Assembly: GCA_963929765.1 (NCBI GenBank)
Contig: CAWVKD010000020.1
Span: 1-45,898, forward strand
DNA: 45,898 nt
Reading direction: 5' to 3'
From: RGIG529 sp963929765
Lineage (GTDB): Bacteria > Bacillota > Clostridia > Oscillospirales > Oscillospiraceae
The stretch's first letter is position 1, and the number at the start of each line of letters is the position of its first letter. A model generated the notes under the pieces. It was not told the DNA's origin. It saw nothing but the letters and a program-made list of their open reading frames with translations, and made no database searches. The translations under genes and the position numbers were made by a program. Positions 23,216-31,552 of this stretch are shown piece after piece.

Positions 23216-24592
23216 CTACATTTTCCCGTGGCAGCCAGCACATCCACCTCCACAAGGATGGGATTCCTTCCACAACCGATCTGCAACAGGAGCCCAACGC
23301 TCTGCAGCAGGAACACATTTATCACTATACTCCTTTGCCGTTTCCGGTTTCATCAAATCAGTGGAATGAGCACCGCTTTGTTCTACCATCTCAGTCAACC
23401 GTCCCGGGTTGTCCAACACTGGGCAAGGACGCAAATGATTTTCATTAAAAGGTTGATTGTTATGATATGCCATAAACAGCGGAGATTGATATGCCTCTAA
23501 AAGTGTTTTTTCTTTAATGTTAGAGTCAGAATAATGGATAAACGCACAAGGTTCAATATCGCCATTGGCATTGATATGTAAATAACTTCTTCCCCCAGCG
23601 ATACAGCCTTTGACAAACTCCCCATCATTCCAGAAATCCATGGTAAATAACGGCTTTGTATTTCTAAAGCTCCGAACCTGATGATACATAAATTCTCTTT
23701 GTTCTGCTGTTGCCATCAATTCAGGAACAGCATCTGCTCCAATGGGCATATAAGTAAAAAGCCAAGCAAACTTTGCTCCCCAGTCGATCATGGTATCAAA
23801 GAATTCTTCGCTTCCAATAACTTCTACATTTTTACTGGTATAGCAACAAGAAATACCAAAAGGTAGCTTCTTATCCTTGAGAATCTTCATCGCTTTCTGT
23901 ACTGCTGCAAAAGTCCCTTTGCCTCGGCGGAAATCGGTTGCTTCTTCAAACCCTTCTACGCTGATTGCGGGGATAAAATTCTTAACACGTAACATCTCAT
24001 CCGCAAATGCCTCATCAATCAAGGTAGAATTGGTAAATGCCAAAAATGCACAATCAGAATGTCGTTCACACAAAGTGATAATATCTTTTTTGCGCACCAA
24101 TGGTTCACCGCCAGAATAGATATACATATAGGTTCCCAAAGCTTTACCTTGTTGGATGATATGATCCAATGTCTCTAGGTCCATATTTAATTTGTTACCG
24201 TACTCAGCTGCCCAGCATCCTGTGCAATGGAGATTGCAGGCAGATGTGGGATCCATTAAAATAGCCCATGGGATATTGCATTGGTATTTTTCACGGGCCT
24301 CTTGCTGTTTGGACCAACCAATTAAATTAGCATTGATCACAAAGTTTTCAAATAATGTCTTTCTTACACCATCATCAATATCTGTCCACAAACTCTGGAT
24401 CAGTCGGTACCAATTGTTATCTTTGTCATTGATAACTCTACGAAATACATCTCTCTGTTTGACAAATAGATTTTTCCCAGCCACACGATCAACCCAATCC
24501 ATAAGTTTGGGCATATTATTCACCGGATCTTTGTCCAGGTATTTATATGCTTGCGAAATACCTAGCATCTTTACCTTGTCTTTGATTGACAT
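23216..24592 (-). CDS. Radical SAM protein with SPASM-like C-terminal cysteines
   Basis: A 458-residue protein. The radical SAM motif is CNLHCTGC (C-x3-C-x2-C) near residue 121, preceded by MDPTSA and followed by IYSGGEPLVR, the glycine-rich SAM-binding strand. The C-terminal part has further cysteines: GCIAGGRSYLHINANGDIEPCAF, which is typical of SPASM auxiliary cluster domains, then CPVLDNPGR, and a terminal CGGGCAGCHGKM. The N-terminal 110 residues are helical and unassigned. SPASM proteins mature peptides or enzymes, but no peptide precursor or sulfatase is next to it. GAGGG lies seven bases before the ATG at 24592. Function unknown; the family is clear. Confidence 0.85.
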   Translation of the reverse strand: MSIKDKVKMLGISQAYKYLDKDPVNNMPKLMDWVDRVAGKNLFVKQRDVFRRVINDKDNNWYRLIQSLWTDIDDGVRKTLFENFVINANLIGWSKQQEAREKYQCNIPWAILMDPTSACNLHCTGCWAAEYGNKLNMDLETLDHIIQQGKALGTYMYIYSGGEPLVRKKDIITLCERHSDCAFLAFTNSTLIDEAFADEMLRVKNFIPAISVEGFEEATDFRRGKGTFAAVQKAMKILKDKKLPFGISCCYTSKNVEVIGSEEFFDTMIDWGAKFAWLFTYMPIGADAVPELMATAEQREFMYHQVRSFRNTKPLFTMDFWNDGEFVKGCIAGGRSYLHINANGDIEPCAFIHYSDSNIKEKTLLEAYQSPLFMAYHNNQPFNENHLRPCPVLDNPGRLTEMVEQSGAHSTDLMKPETAKEYSDKCVPAAERWAPVADRLWKESHPCGGGCAGCHGKM

Positions 24593-24981
24593 ACATTTTC
24601 CCTCTTTTCTTATGGATATGATCTTATTATTATGATATACTGACCCTTTTCTTTGAAAAAACAACAAAATTCGACTTAAAAAAGTTTTTCTGTCTTTTGC
24701 TAATAGTGTTAGTTTATCATTCTAAATTAAAAAATGCTATAGACAATTGTAAAATGATGTAGAATTTTTTTACAAAACCTTTCATGTGTCTATATCTTAG
24801 AAAACTTTTTTGTAAAATTGGAACTTTTTTTCTCGAGAATCGTCAAAATATTTACGATTAAATGGAAAGGAAATTTTTTCTTCCTCTGACATATTTATCT
24901 TTGTTTTGAATTCTTTGGTTGGAACATACTATTCTCAAGCGTTTTGCACAAGTATACCATCCAAAGTTGGGAGGGGCTTCT
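24593..24981. other. AT-rich divergent region with repeated TTGTAAAA motifs
   Basis: About 390 bases between divergent genes, very AT-rich, with no gene. The octamer TTGTAAAA occurs at 24747-24754 and 24810-24817, and its complement TTTTACAA at 24768-24775. This spacing could mark binding sites for a regulator. No convincing -35/-10 pair with standard spacing was found. Confidence 0.4.
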
Positions 24982-25842
24982 ATGCAAAAAAAACGGCGTG
25001 TATTTGGCACAGCACTACTTCTTCTTTTGATTTGTGTTATTGGTACTCTATTGATTTATAATCTAAAGGAAAAGTCAACTTCCCCACAAGAAAATGATAC
25101 CTCTCGTCTTTTAGTCCTTATGTATCATCATCTGACAAAAAAACCAGAGAAAGTAGGTCCTTATACCATCTCCGTCGATGACTTTGAAACAGATCTACAA
25201 TATTTAAAAGAAGAGGGATACGAAACGATAACACCTTCTCAGTTGTTGGATCACATCGATCATCAGACCCCTCTGCCCAAACGCCCTGTTATGATCACAT
25301 TTGATGATGGATATGAAAGTGTATATGCTTATGCCTACCCTCTACTGAAACAATATCAAATGAACGCTTGTTGTACTATTGTGGGAGAATATACAGATCT
25401 CTACACAAAATCCAATGATCATAATCTAGATTACTCCTACATGACATGGCAAGAAGTAAAAGAACTTCAAGAAAGCGGAGTCATTGAAATTGGAAATCAT
25501 ACAGATCATCTACATGTAATAAACGAAACACGACAAGGCTGTTGCATAAACCCCTCTGAATCCATAGAAACATACCATAACTTTTTAAAAGAAGATGTAG
25601 GTCACTTACAGGATCAAATTCAATCTCAGACCGGCGTACGTCCTGTTGCATTTGCTTATCCCTTTGGGAAATATTGCAAAGAATCCTATGACACTCTGTC
25701 GTCCTTGGGTATTCGCGTTACCTTTTCCTGTGATGAACAGTGGAATGCTATTTCCGACCATGTGGATTCTCTTCTTATGCTGGGACGATTCAATCGCTCC
25801 GGTGGTGTCCCCACCGAAACTTTTTTTCGGCGTATTTCATAA
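24982..25842 (+). CDS. Membrane-anchored polysaccharide deacetylase
   Basis: A 286-residue protein. After a basic start, residues about 7-27 form a single membrane segment or uncleaved signal. The NodB domain follows: MYHHLT, VMITFDDGYESVYAYAYPLL with the catalytic and metal-binding aspartates, GNHTDHLH with the metal histidines, and FAYPFGKY near the end. Such enzymes remove acetyl groups from peptidoglycan or other cell-surface glycans outside the membrane. Several extra cysteines (NACCT, GCC) are unusual for an exported protein. GGGAGGGGCTTCT precedes the ATG. It stands alone and is followed by the orphan kinase-like gene with its own promoter. Confidence 0.88.
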   Translation: MQKKRRVFGTALLLLLICVIGTLLIYNLKEKSTSPQENDTSRLLVLMYHHLTKKPEKVGPYTISVDDFETDLQYLKEEGYETITPSQLLDHIDHQTPLPKRPVMITFDDGYESVYAYAYPLLKQYQMNACCTIVGEYTDLYTKSNDHNLDYSYMTWQEVKELQESGVIEIGNHTDHLHVINETRQGCCINPSESIETYHNFLKEDVGHLQDQIQSQTGVRPVAFAYPFGKYCKESYDTLSSLGIRVTFSCDEQWNAISDHVDSLLMLGRFNRSGGVPTETFFRRIS

Positions 25843-25879
25843 TATTCCTTTACCTTTTAACGTAATATTGTACTATTTC

Positions 25880-25908
25880 TTGTGTTTTCTACAAAATTCT
25901 GCTATACT
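25880..25908 (+). promoter_or_regulatory. Promoter of the histidine kinase-like gene
   Basis: TTGTGT (25880-25885), 17-base spacer, TATACT (25903-25908), about 50 bases before the start codon. Confidence 0.6.
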
Positions 25909-25956
25909 ATTATGAATAGGCCCTTTCAAGATCAAATGAATAAGGAGTCTCCACTT

Positions 25957-27060
25957 ATGTTACCTCCCATTATGTCTTCGTACTCCCAACTATTTAATGG
26001 GTTTCCCAATCCGGTTATTCTTTCTGATTCTCATTTGCTTATTCAATATTTCAATGCTTCTGCCCAACAATTGTTTTCTGCAAATGGCCAGCCATTGGAA
26101 CTAAAAAAAGAATTGCCTCCATCTCTGAAGGCTATTTTTCCTTCTATTCTTGAAGAATCTTCTAGCGCCAGTTTCACCCTTGGCAAAACATCTTATGATG
26201 TAACCATCCAAACATTAGATACTTTTACCTTCTTTTTCCTGCAGGAAAAATCCAACCCTCTTGTTCCACCTCAATTACTTCTTTCTCTGGTTAACAAGAT
26301 ACAGGATATCACAGCACCTCTCATGTATGTCTCTCAACTACTTGTTCCCATTGTGGAATCGGCAAGCCATCCCAAATCGGACCGATATTTGAGCATACTC
26401 AATCAAAACTGCTACCGTCTGATTCGCATTATGAATATGCTCTTCATGTTTGAAAAATCACTGGATCTCACATCTTTCACTGATTCACCAGAACAATGTG
26501 ACATTACTGACGTTTGTCGCAGGGTTGCAACACAGGTAACCCCTCTTTTAAAACAGTTGCAACTCCATTTCACCCTAGAAGGTGCAGAAGGATTTCATGT
26601 TGTCCACGGCAAAGCCATCTATTTAGAACGCATGTTATACCAACTCATTTCCAATGCTATCAAATTCACACCCGCCGGCGGCGAAATCAAATTACAAATG
26701 AAAGTAGTTTCTCAGCGGGTTTATCTCACGATCTCTGATACAGGATCCGGCATACCTGATCATATTCTCAGTACCGTCTTTCACCGATTTAAACAAGAAA
26801 ATACACTAAAAGACATTTCGTCTGGTATTGGATTGGGCCTTTCCTTTGTGCGCTATATAGCGGAACAAAGCAAAGGGACTGTCGCACTTACCAGTAAAGA
26901 AGGAAAAGGAACACGAGTTACTGTCACACTACCTTTAGAAGAAGCTTCTGATACGTTGTGTACTCCTACTGTGAATTTGGAAAACGGCTTTTCGATTGCT
27001 CTTGTTGAATTATCAGATGCTCTCCCTTCTTCCTTTTTCCTTCCAAATGATGTTGAATAA
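25957..27060 (+). CDS. Orphan histidine kinase-like protein lacking the phosphoacceptor His
   Basis: A 367-residue cytosolic protein. Residues about 8-95 look like a PAS-type sensor domain (NPVILSDSHLLIQYFNASAQ). The dimerisation region (about 105-170) has IQDITAPL where kinases have HELRTPL; the phosphoacceptor histidine is replaced by Q116. The ATPase domain is complete: N box ISNAIKFTPAGGEI, G1 DTGSGIPDH, and G2 GIGLGLSFVRYIAE. There is no membrane segment and no response regulator gene nearby. AAGGAG lies nine bases before the ATG at 25957. A protein with an intact ATP site but no histidine could be an adaptor, a kinase for another residue, or act through a partner. Phosphotransfer as a normal kinase is unlikely. 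Confidence 0.85.
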   Translation: MLPPIMSSYSQLFNGFPNPVILSDSHLLIQYFNASAQQLFSANGQPLELKKELPPSLKAIFPSILEESSSASFTLGKTSYDVTIQTLDTFTFFFLQEKSNPLVPPQLLLSLVNKIQDITAPLMYVSQLLVPIVESASHPKSDRYLSILNQNCYRLIRIMNMLFMFEKSLDLTSFTDSPEQCDITDVCRRVATQVTPLLKQLQLHFTLEGAEGFHVVHGKAIYLERMLYQLISNAIKFTPAGGEIKLQMKVVSQRVYLTISDTGSGIPDHILSTVFHRFKQENTLKDISSGIGLGLSFVRYIAEQSKGTVALTSKEGKGTRVTVTLPLEEASDTLCTPTVNLENGFSIALVELSDALPSSFFLPNDVE

Positions 27061-27062
27061 TT

Positions 27063-27100
27063 AAAATCTCCTTTCTTTGTATATAAAGAAAGGAGATTTT
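27063..27100. terminator. Bidirectional terminator between convergent genes
   Basis: AAAATCTCCTTTCTTT and its exact complement around GTATAT; 16-bp stem with A- and T-runs at its ends. Confidence 0.9.
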
Positions 27101-27102
27101 AA

Positions 27103-27645
27103 TTAAAAGTCTATTCCCGTATAAGGATAGAACCGATCTTCAGGAGAATATTCTTTCAGGAAAAGATGGACTAATTTTTCTGCCAGAGTCCCTTCCTCCA
27201 AAACACCTTTTGATATGCGATCTTTTGCTTCTTCAAAAGAAAACCAAGTGGCTGTATCCACTTCTTTTGTTATACCACTTAAATCTTCAGAATGGACAAT
27301 ACATGCAAAATTAAAGATTAAGGTATTGGTTTTGGGGAAATATGCACTTTTCATAAATTTATACTGCTTCACATCTAGCCCCAGTTCTTCTTTTACTTCT
27401 CTTACCAGAGCATGCTCTGCAGACTCCCCTTTATTCACATAGCCTGCAACTAAAATATATCTTTTTTTCCCATATTGTTGAATTAACAGAATTTTATTTT
27501 TTTCAGGATTTAGTATTTCTGCACTGACTGCAACGTTAAACATGGGAAAGCGGAAGGTATTACAATGTGGACAAAAAGGAACCATTCCCTCCCCTTCTAA
27601 TTCCTTCATTTCCAGTTTTGTTCCGCATTCAAAACAATGTTTCAT
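27103..27645 (-). CDS. NUDIX hydrolase with N-terminal zinc ribbon
   Basis: A 180-residue protein. The start CFECG (C4, C7) and CPHC (C25, C28) form a zinc ribbon. The NUDIX box GYVNKGESAEHALVREVKEELGL is complete, with the glutamates that bind magnesium. This layout resembles NAD(H) pyrophosphatases (NudC type) and related enzymes that cut nucleoside diphosphates linked to other groups; the substrate is not certain. The frame opens at 27699, but the ATG at 27645 starts directly before the zinc ribbon; AAAGGG lies 12 bases upstream, so the start remains slightly uncertain. Downstream of obg, separated from it by a terminator. Confidence 0.85.
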   Translation of the reverse strand: MKHCFECGTKLEMKELEGEGMVPFCPHCNTFRFPMFNVAVSAEILNPEKNKILLIQQYGKKRYILVAGYVNKGESAEHALVREVKEELGLDVKQYKFMKSAYFPKTNTLIFNFACIVHSEDLSGITKEVDTATWFSFEEAKDRISKGVLEEGTLAEKLVHLFLKEYSPEDRFYPYTGIDF

Positions 27646-27764
27646 CTCTATTGCACACCCTTTCTTTTTTACCTTCTCTACAAGATAATGACACATCATT
27701 CATTATAACGCACCTTTTTTATAAAATCCATCCTTTTCAATCATTCCATTGATTTATCAAACAA

Positions 27765-27800
27765 AATAAGAAAGCAGGTTATAACACCTGCTTTCTTATT
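27765..27800 (-). terminator. Terminator of obg
   Basis: AATAAGAAAGCAGGT and its complement (27786-27800) around a loop near TATAAC; the right arm includes the obg stop codon. A TTTTG run follows on the minus strand. Confidence 0.85.
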
Positions 27801-29073
27801 TTTGATATTCAAATTCCAGCTGATAAAGGCTGACAATATCGCCATCTTCAATCCCCATTGCTTCCAATCGGTCAAATAAGCCCGCAGAACGAAGTTGTTT
27901 ATCAAAATAGGTGCGAGATTCAAAGTCGCCAAAATTGATATTAGACATCAGTCGTTCAAGCCATGGGCCTTCGATCATCCAAGTATCATCTACTTTTTCG
28001 ATGCGTAAATCATCTGCCGTTCCAATATCGGGAGCTCGCTGTACATACTCCGGTTCATATACGCGGACAGGTGGTAATGTGGCTAATTCTCCCGCAATGG
28101 TTTTAATCAAGGCATCCGTTCCTATATGAGCAGCCGCAGAAATGGGGAAAAAGCGATATCCCTTTTCTTTCATATATGCTTTACACTCTTCCAAAAGGGT
28201 CTGATCTTCTAAAATATCGCATTTATTCCCTACTACAATCTGAGGACGGCTAGCCAACTCTTCGCTATACTGTTTTAGCTCTTCATTAATTGCTTCAAAG
28301 TCTGCAATAGGATTTCTTCCTTCACTGCCAGACAGGTCAACTACATGCACCAAAAGACGGCAACGATCTACATGGCGTAAAAAATCATGTCCTAGTCCTG
28401 CACCTTCTGCTGCGCCTTCGATCAGACCTGGAATATCCGCCATGACAAAAGACACACCTTCTGTTACATAGACCACACCCAAATTGGGAAACAAAGTTGT
28501 GAAATGATAATTGGCAATTTTAGGCGTTGCACGGGAAACCGTTGCCAGCAAGGTTGATTTCCCCACATTGGGGAAGCCAACCAGACCCACATCAGCCAAC
28601 AGTTTGAGTTCCAGGCGCACATCGCGCTTTTCCCCAGGGAGACCACCTTTGGCAAAACGAGGGGCTTGACGAGTCGGTGTTGCAAAATGCTGGTTCCCCC
28701 AACCACCATTTCCACCTTTGGCTAAAACATAAGGCTGATCATCTGACATATCTTTGATGATTTCCCCTGTTGCTTCATCCCGCACCAAAGTCCCTCTCGG
28801 AACGCGAATGGTAATGGAAACACCATCTTTTCCTGTTTTACGTCCGCCTGATCCATCCATCCCATTTCCCGCTGTATATTTCCGTTTATATCGGAAATCC
28901 ATCAGTGTTGATAAGTGGTCATCCACTTGTAAAATGACATCGCCTCCTCTTCCGCCATCACCGCCATCCGGTCCACCTGCTGCTACATATTTTTCACGGT
29001 GGAAGGAAACTACACCATTGCCGCCTTTGCCGGCAGTTACAGTGATATTTGCTGTGTCAATAAATGCAGGCAT
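27796..29073 (-). CDS. obg: GTPase Obg/CgtA
   Basis: A 425-residue essential GTPase of late 50S ribosome assembly and stress control. The glycine-rich Obg fold (residues about 1-158) contains the typical GGPDGGDGGRGGDVIL. The G domain follows with Walker A GFPNVGKST, DIPGLIEGAAEGAGLG and NKCD. A C-terminal OCT domain (about 350-425) is present, as in B. subtilis-type proteins. AGAGGTAGGAAAGCA precedes the ATG. It lies 137 bases after rpmA, a gap that holds a long nested hairpin. The order rplU, prp, rpmA, obg is conserved in Bacillota. Confidence 0.96.
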   Translation of the reverse strand: MPAFIDTANITVTAGKGGNGVVSFHREKYVAAGGPDGGDGGRGGDVILQVDDHLSTLMDFRYKRKYTAGNGMDGSGGRKTGKDGVSITIRVPRGTLVRDEATGEIIKDMSDDQPYVLAKGGNGGWGNQHFATPTRQAPRFAKGGLPGEKRDVRLELKLLADVGLVGFPNVGKSTLLATVSRATPKIANYHFTTLFPNLGVVYVTEGVSFVMADIPGLIEGAAEGAGLGHDFLRHVDRCRLLVHVVDLSGSEGRNPIADFEAINEELKQYSEELASRPQIVVGNKCDILEDQTLLEECKAYMKEKGYRFFPISAAAHIGTDALIKTIAGELATLPPVRVYEPEYVQRAPDIGTADDLRIEKVDDTWMIEGPWLERLMSNINFGDFESRTYFDKQLRSAGLFDRLEAMGIEDGDIVSLYQLEFEYQK

Positions 29074-29104
29074 TGCTTTCCTACCTCTCTTCCAAAAAGA
29101 GAAA

Positions 29105-29189
29105 ACGAGGGGCCATCACAAAATTTGGCAACCTTTTCTTTGTTATCACAAGTAACAGGTAATTGCCGCCTTTTGTTTTGGCCCCTCGT
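29105..29189 (-). ncRNA. 85-base nested hairpin between rpmA and obg
   Basis: Several helices nest in one long stem: ACGAGGGGCC/GGCCCCTCGT (10 bp, 29105-29114 with 29180-29189), ACAAAA/TTTTGT (29118-29123 with 29171-29176), GGCAA/TTGCC (29127-29131 with 29163-29167), CC/GG, and TGTTA/TAACA (29141-29145 with 29153-29157). On the minus strand it ends in TTTTCTCTTTTT. It could be a partial terminator, a processing site or a small structured RNA lowering obg relative to the ribosomal genes. Confidence 0.6.
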
Positions 29190-29210
29190 AACTCATTGAT
29201 CTTTTACTGC

Positions 29211-29498
29211 TTACTGAGCTACTTCTTCATAAATAGAAACTTGTTTCCGATCTTTGCCCAGACGTTCAAAACGAACACGACCGGTTTTCAATGCAAACAA
29301 CGTATCATCACTGCCACGTCCTACATTAATACCGGGATGAATTTTGGTCCCACGCTGACGAACCAAAATATTGCCAGCTAATACAACTTGACCGTCTGCA
29401 CGCTTGACACCCAAACGTTTGGACTCAGAATCGCGACCGTTTCGAGTGGAGCCGACGCCCTTTTTATGAGCAAAAAATTGAAGACTAATCTGCAACAT
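29211..29498 (-). CDS. rpmA: 50S ribosomal protein L27
   Basis: A 95-residue L27, part of the peptidyl transferase centre of the large subunit. The body begins AHKKGVGSTRNGRDSESKRLG and includes the GTKIHPGINVGRG core. Ahead of it is the extension MLQISLQFF, which in Bacillota is cut off by the Prp protease so that the mature N-terminus can reach the active centre. GGAGGTGTAAGAC precedes the ATG, overlapping the end of prp, which is directly upstream. Confidence 0.97.
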   Translation of the reverse strand: MLQISLQFFAHKKGVGSTRNGRDSESKRLGVKRADGQVVLAGNILVRQRGTKIHPGINVGRGSDDTLFALKTGRVRFERLGKDRKQVSIYEEVAQ

Positions 29499-29501
29499 GT
29501 C

Positions 29502-29831
29502 TTACACCTCCAAGACAGTAATGTTTTCTGGATACTCTTCGCTGATCCGGGAAAGAGAAATCATCATAGCTGCTAGGACAGCTTGACAAATGGATTCCGT
29601 CTCCGTCTCTAATGTTTCTCGTAAACGGAGCGATACAGAAACGTCTGCCTGATCAACAGACACCACCGCCTCTGCACCAGCCACATCGTTGATGGCACAT
29701 TCTGTCATCCTTACAATGCTACTAACAGCTGCGCAAACAATATCCTCTCCCTCTGAAGCAAACCCGCTATGTCCTCGGCAGGTAAAGCCGACAATCCGCG
29801 CGCCCTCCAGATGAAATGATACGGTAATCAC
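29502..29831 (-). CDS. prp: Ribosomal-processing cysteine protease Prp
   Basis: A 109-residue cysteine protease that removes the N-terminal extension of L27. The catalytic residues are H22 in CRGHSGFA and C34 in DIVCAAVSS, both in their normal context. It starts with GTG, overlapping the rplU stop codon as GTGA, without a clear ribosome binding site, so translation is coupled to rplU. It lies between rplU and its substrate gene rpmA. Confidence 0.95.
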   Translation of the reverse strand: MITVSFHLEGARIVGFTCRGHSGFASEGEDIVCAAVSSIVRMTECAINDVAGAEAVVSVDQADVSVSLRLRETLETETESICQAVLAAMMISLSRISEEYPENITVLEV

Positions 29832-30139
29832 AGGGAAATCTTGCCGATTTCAACCTTGGTATACGGCTGACGGTGACCCTGACGTTTCCGATACCCCTTC
29901 TTGGGGGTGTACTTAAAGATCATGATCTTCTTGTTCTTTCCGTTCTTTACTACAGTAGCGGAAACCTTTGCTCCTTCAATCACAGGAGTACCAAATGTCT
30001 GTTTGTCTCCATCCAATACCGCCAAAACCTTGTCAAAGGTCACAGTTTCGCCTGCTTCTGCAGCCATCTTTTCGATGAAAACAACATCGCCTTCTGCAAC
30101 TTTGTACTGTTTTCCACCTGTTTCAATAATTGCGTGCAT
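29828..30139 (-). CDS. rplU: 50S ribosomal protein L21
   Basis: A 103-residue L21 of normal length (MHAIIETGGKQYKV start, KIMIFKYTPKKGYRKRQGHRQPYT end), binding 23S rRNA. The ATG at 30139 has GAGAGGTG nine bases upstream; the GTG four codons earlier is inside the ribosome binding site. First gene of the rplU-prp-rpmA(-obg) operon, with a leader of about 80 bases. Confidence 0.97.
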   Translation of the reverse strand: MHAIIETGGKQYKVAEGDVVFIEKMAAEAGETVTFDKVLAVLDGDKQTFGTPVIEGAKVSATVVKNGKNKKIMIFKYTPKKGYRKRQGHRQPYTKVEIGKISL

Positions 30140-30222
30140 CCTATTTTGCACCTCTCTTCATTCGAGTCTCGCTCTCGGGGGTGAGAATTGCTTCTACTTT
30201 CAAACCCATTCAAAGCGGCTTT
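30140..30222 (-). promoter_or_regulatory. rplU 5' leader, possible L21 autoregulatory element
   Basis: The minus-strand leader between the promoter and rplU contains CTCACCCCCGAGAG and other short complementary blocks and ends with AGAGAGGTGC. Bacillota often carry an L21 leader RNA here; I see structure potential but did not match its consensus. Confidence 0.3.
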
Positions 30223-30225
30223 ATT

Positions 30226-30254
30226 AGTGTAACAGCCAAACCATCATTTGTCAA
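30226..30254 (-). promoter_or_regulatory. Promoter of the rplU operon
   Basis: On the minus strand a perfect TTGACA (30249-30254), 17-base spacer, TACACT (30226-30231). Confidence 0.8.
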
Positions 30255-30283
30255 GAAAAATCTACTATTTTCCGCTTTTCCCT

Positions 30284-30724
30284 TTATGGTTCAATCGAGT
30301 CTAGCATTCTTACACGTCTTTCGTGACGCCCGCCCTCAAACTCTGTATGAAGCCATACATCCACAATTTGTTCAGCAAGCCCCGGCCCAATCACTCGGCC
30401 ACCTAAGCAAAGCACGTTGGCGTCATTATGTCGACGAGACATTTCTGCTGAATAAGGTTCCGAGCAAACCACTGCGCGGATTCCTTGAACCCGGTTGGCC
30501 GCCAAAGAGATTCCTACTCCTGTTCCGCAGAACAAAAGCCCTTTCTCACAGTCACCAGAGGCTACAGCCCGTGCTACTTTTTCACCATAAACAGGATAAT
30601 CACAGCTTTCTGTATCATAAGTTCCAAAATCTTGATAGGGATACCCCTTTTTTTTCAAATAGGAGATGATTTCTTGCTTTAATGTAAACCCTCCATGATC
30701 GCATCCAATTGCTATCTTTTTCAT
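30284..30724 (-). CDS. rpiB: Ribose-5-phosphate isomerase B
   Basis: A 146-residue sugar isomerase interconverting ribose 5-phosphate and ribulose 5-phosphate in the pentose phosphate pathway. The start MKKIAIGCDHGGFTLK, the catalytic cysteine in LLFCGTGVGIS, and SRRHNDANVLCLGGR are family signatures. Length is normal. AAGGAGGAAAG precedes the ATG. It follows the PHP-type phosphatase gene by nine bases and is likely cotranscribed with it. Confidence 0.95.
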   Translation of the reverse strand: MKKIAIGCDHGGFTLKQEIISYLKKKGYPYQDFGTYDTESCDYPVYGEKVARAVASGDCEKGLLFCGTGVGISLAANRVQGIRAVVCSEPYSAEMSRRHNDANVLCLGGRVIGPGLAEQIVDVWLHTEFEGGRHERRVRMLDSIEP

Positions 30725-30733
30725 CTTTCCTCC

Positions 30734-31537
30734 TTATTTATAGACCGGGAAAAAATAAGGCTCCCGTTTTTGAAATGAAGCAACATATCGGAATTTGGTT
30801 GCCTCTAATAACTGATAGGCACGAACAATGCCAAGACCTACATGGTCGGGTCGATGTGCATCCGATCCAACGGTAATAATTTCTCCTCCCAAATCCTTAT
30901 ATAGTTGCAAGATAGGAATCCATTCTTTCAGGCTTCGGCCTCGATTTGTATTGAGCTCAATTCCTTTCCCTTTTTGGATCACAAGTTTCAGAATGGCTGC
31001 AATCTGATCTCGGTATCGGTTTAAATTCACATCCTGGCCATCTCGATTCCGCATATAACGGAGAGGATATGGAATGTGCCCCAAAATGTCAAAGCATCCT
31101 TTCTCTGCTAATAGATACATCTGAGAAAAGTAATCATCTAGATCCTCATAACATTGTTCTTTCTTTTCATATTTTTTGACGTAGAAATCGGTACCTCCGG
31201 CACTTCTACTTAAGTTGTGCAACGATCCGATAACAAAATCCAGTTTTTTATTGTTTAAAATTGTCTCTGTAACAGAAAAGTCTTCCTGTCCTTCTCCCAT
31301 TTCAATACCAAAACGAATGGTTAGCCCTGCTATCGGCTCTGTTTTCTCAAACTCCACTTCCAACGGTTCCCAATCAAATGAAGGAGAAAAATTCCCTTCT
31401 AAATCCATTAAATCACAATGGTCTGTCATACAGATTTCTGATAAACCGGCAGCGGAAGCCGCTGTTGCCATATCTGCTAAAGAATAGCCACCGTCCGGAG
31501 AACAACAGGTATGCATATGCAAATCGGTTAAATACAT
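30734..31537 (-). CDS. hisJ: PHP-domain phosphatase, histidinol-phosphatase (HisJ) type
   Basis: A 267-residue PHP-family protein. The metal ligands are visible in DLHMHTCCSPDGGYS, MTDHCD, GIEMGEG, GSLHNL, GHIPYP, ELNTN and GSDAHRPDHVG. HisJ-type enzymes remove phosphate from histidinol phosphate in histidine synthesis, using a trinuclear metal site. No other his gene is in the window, so a different phosphoester substrate is possible. AAGGAGATTTTCG precedes the ATG. It lies 15 bases downstream of the mannosyltransferase gene and nine bases upstream of rpiB. Confidence 0.85.
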   Translation of the reverse strand: MYLTDLHMHTCCSPDGGYSLADMATAASAAGLSEICMTDHCDLMDLEGNFSPSFDWEPLEVEFEKTEPIAGLTIRFGIEMGEGQEDFSVTETILNNKKLDFVIGSLHNLSRSAGGTDFYVKKYEKKEQCYEDLDDYFSQMYLLAEKGCFDILGHIPYPLRYMRNRDGQDVNLNRYRDQIAAILKLVIQKGKGIELNTNRGRSLKEWIPILQLYKDLGGEIITVGSDAHRPDHVGLGIVRAYQLLEATKFRYVASFQKREPYFFPVYK

Positions 31538-31552
31538 CGAAAATCTCCTTCT

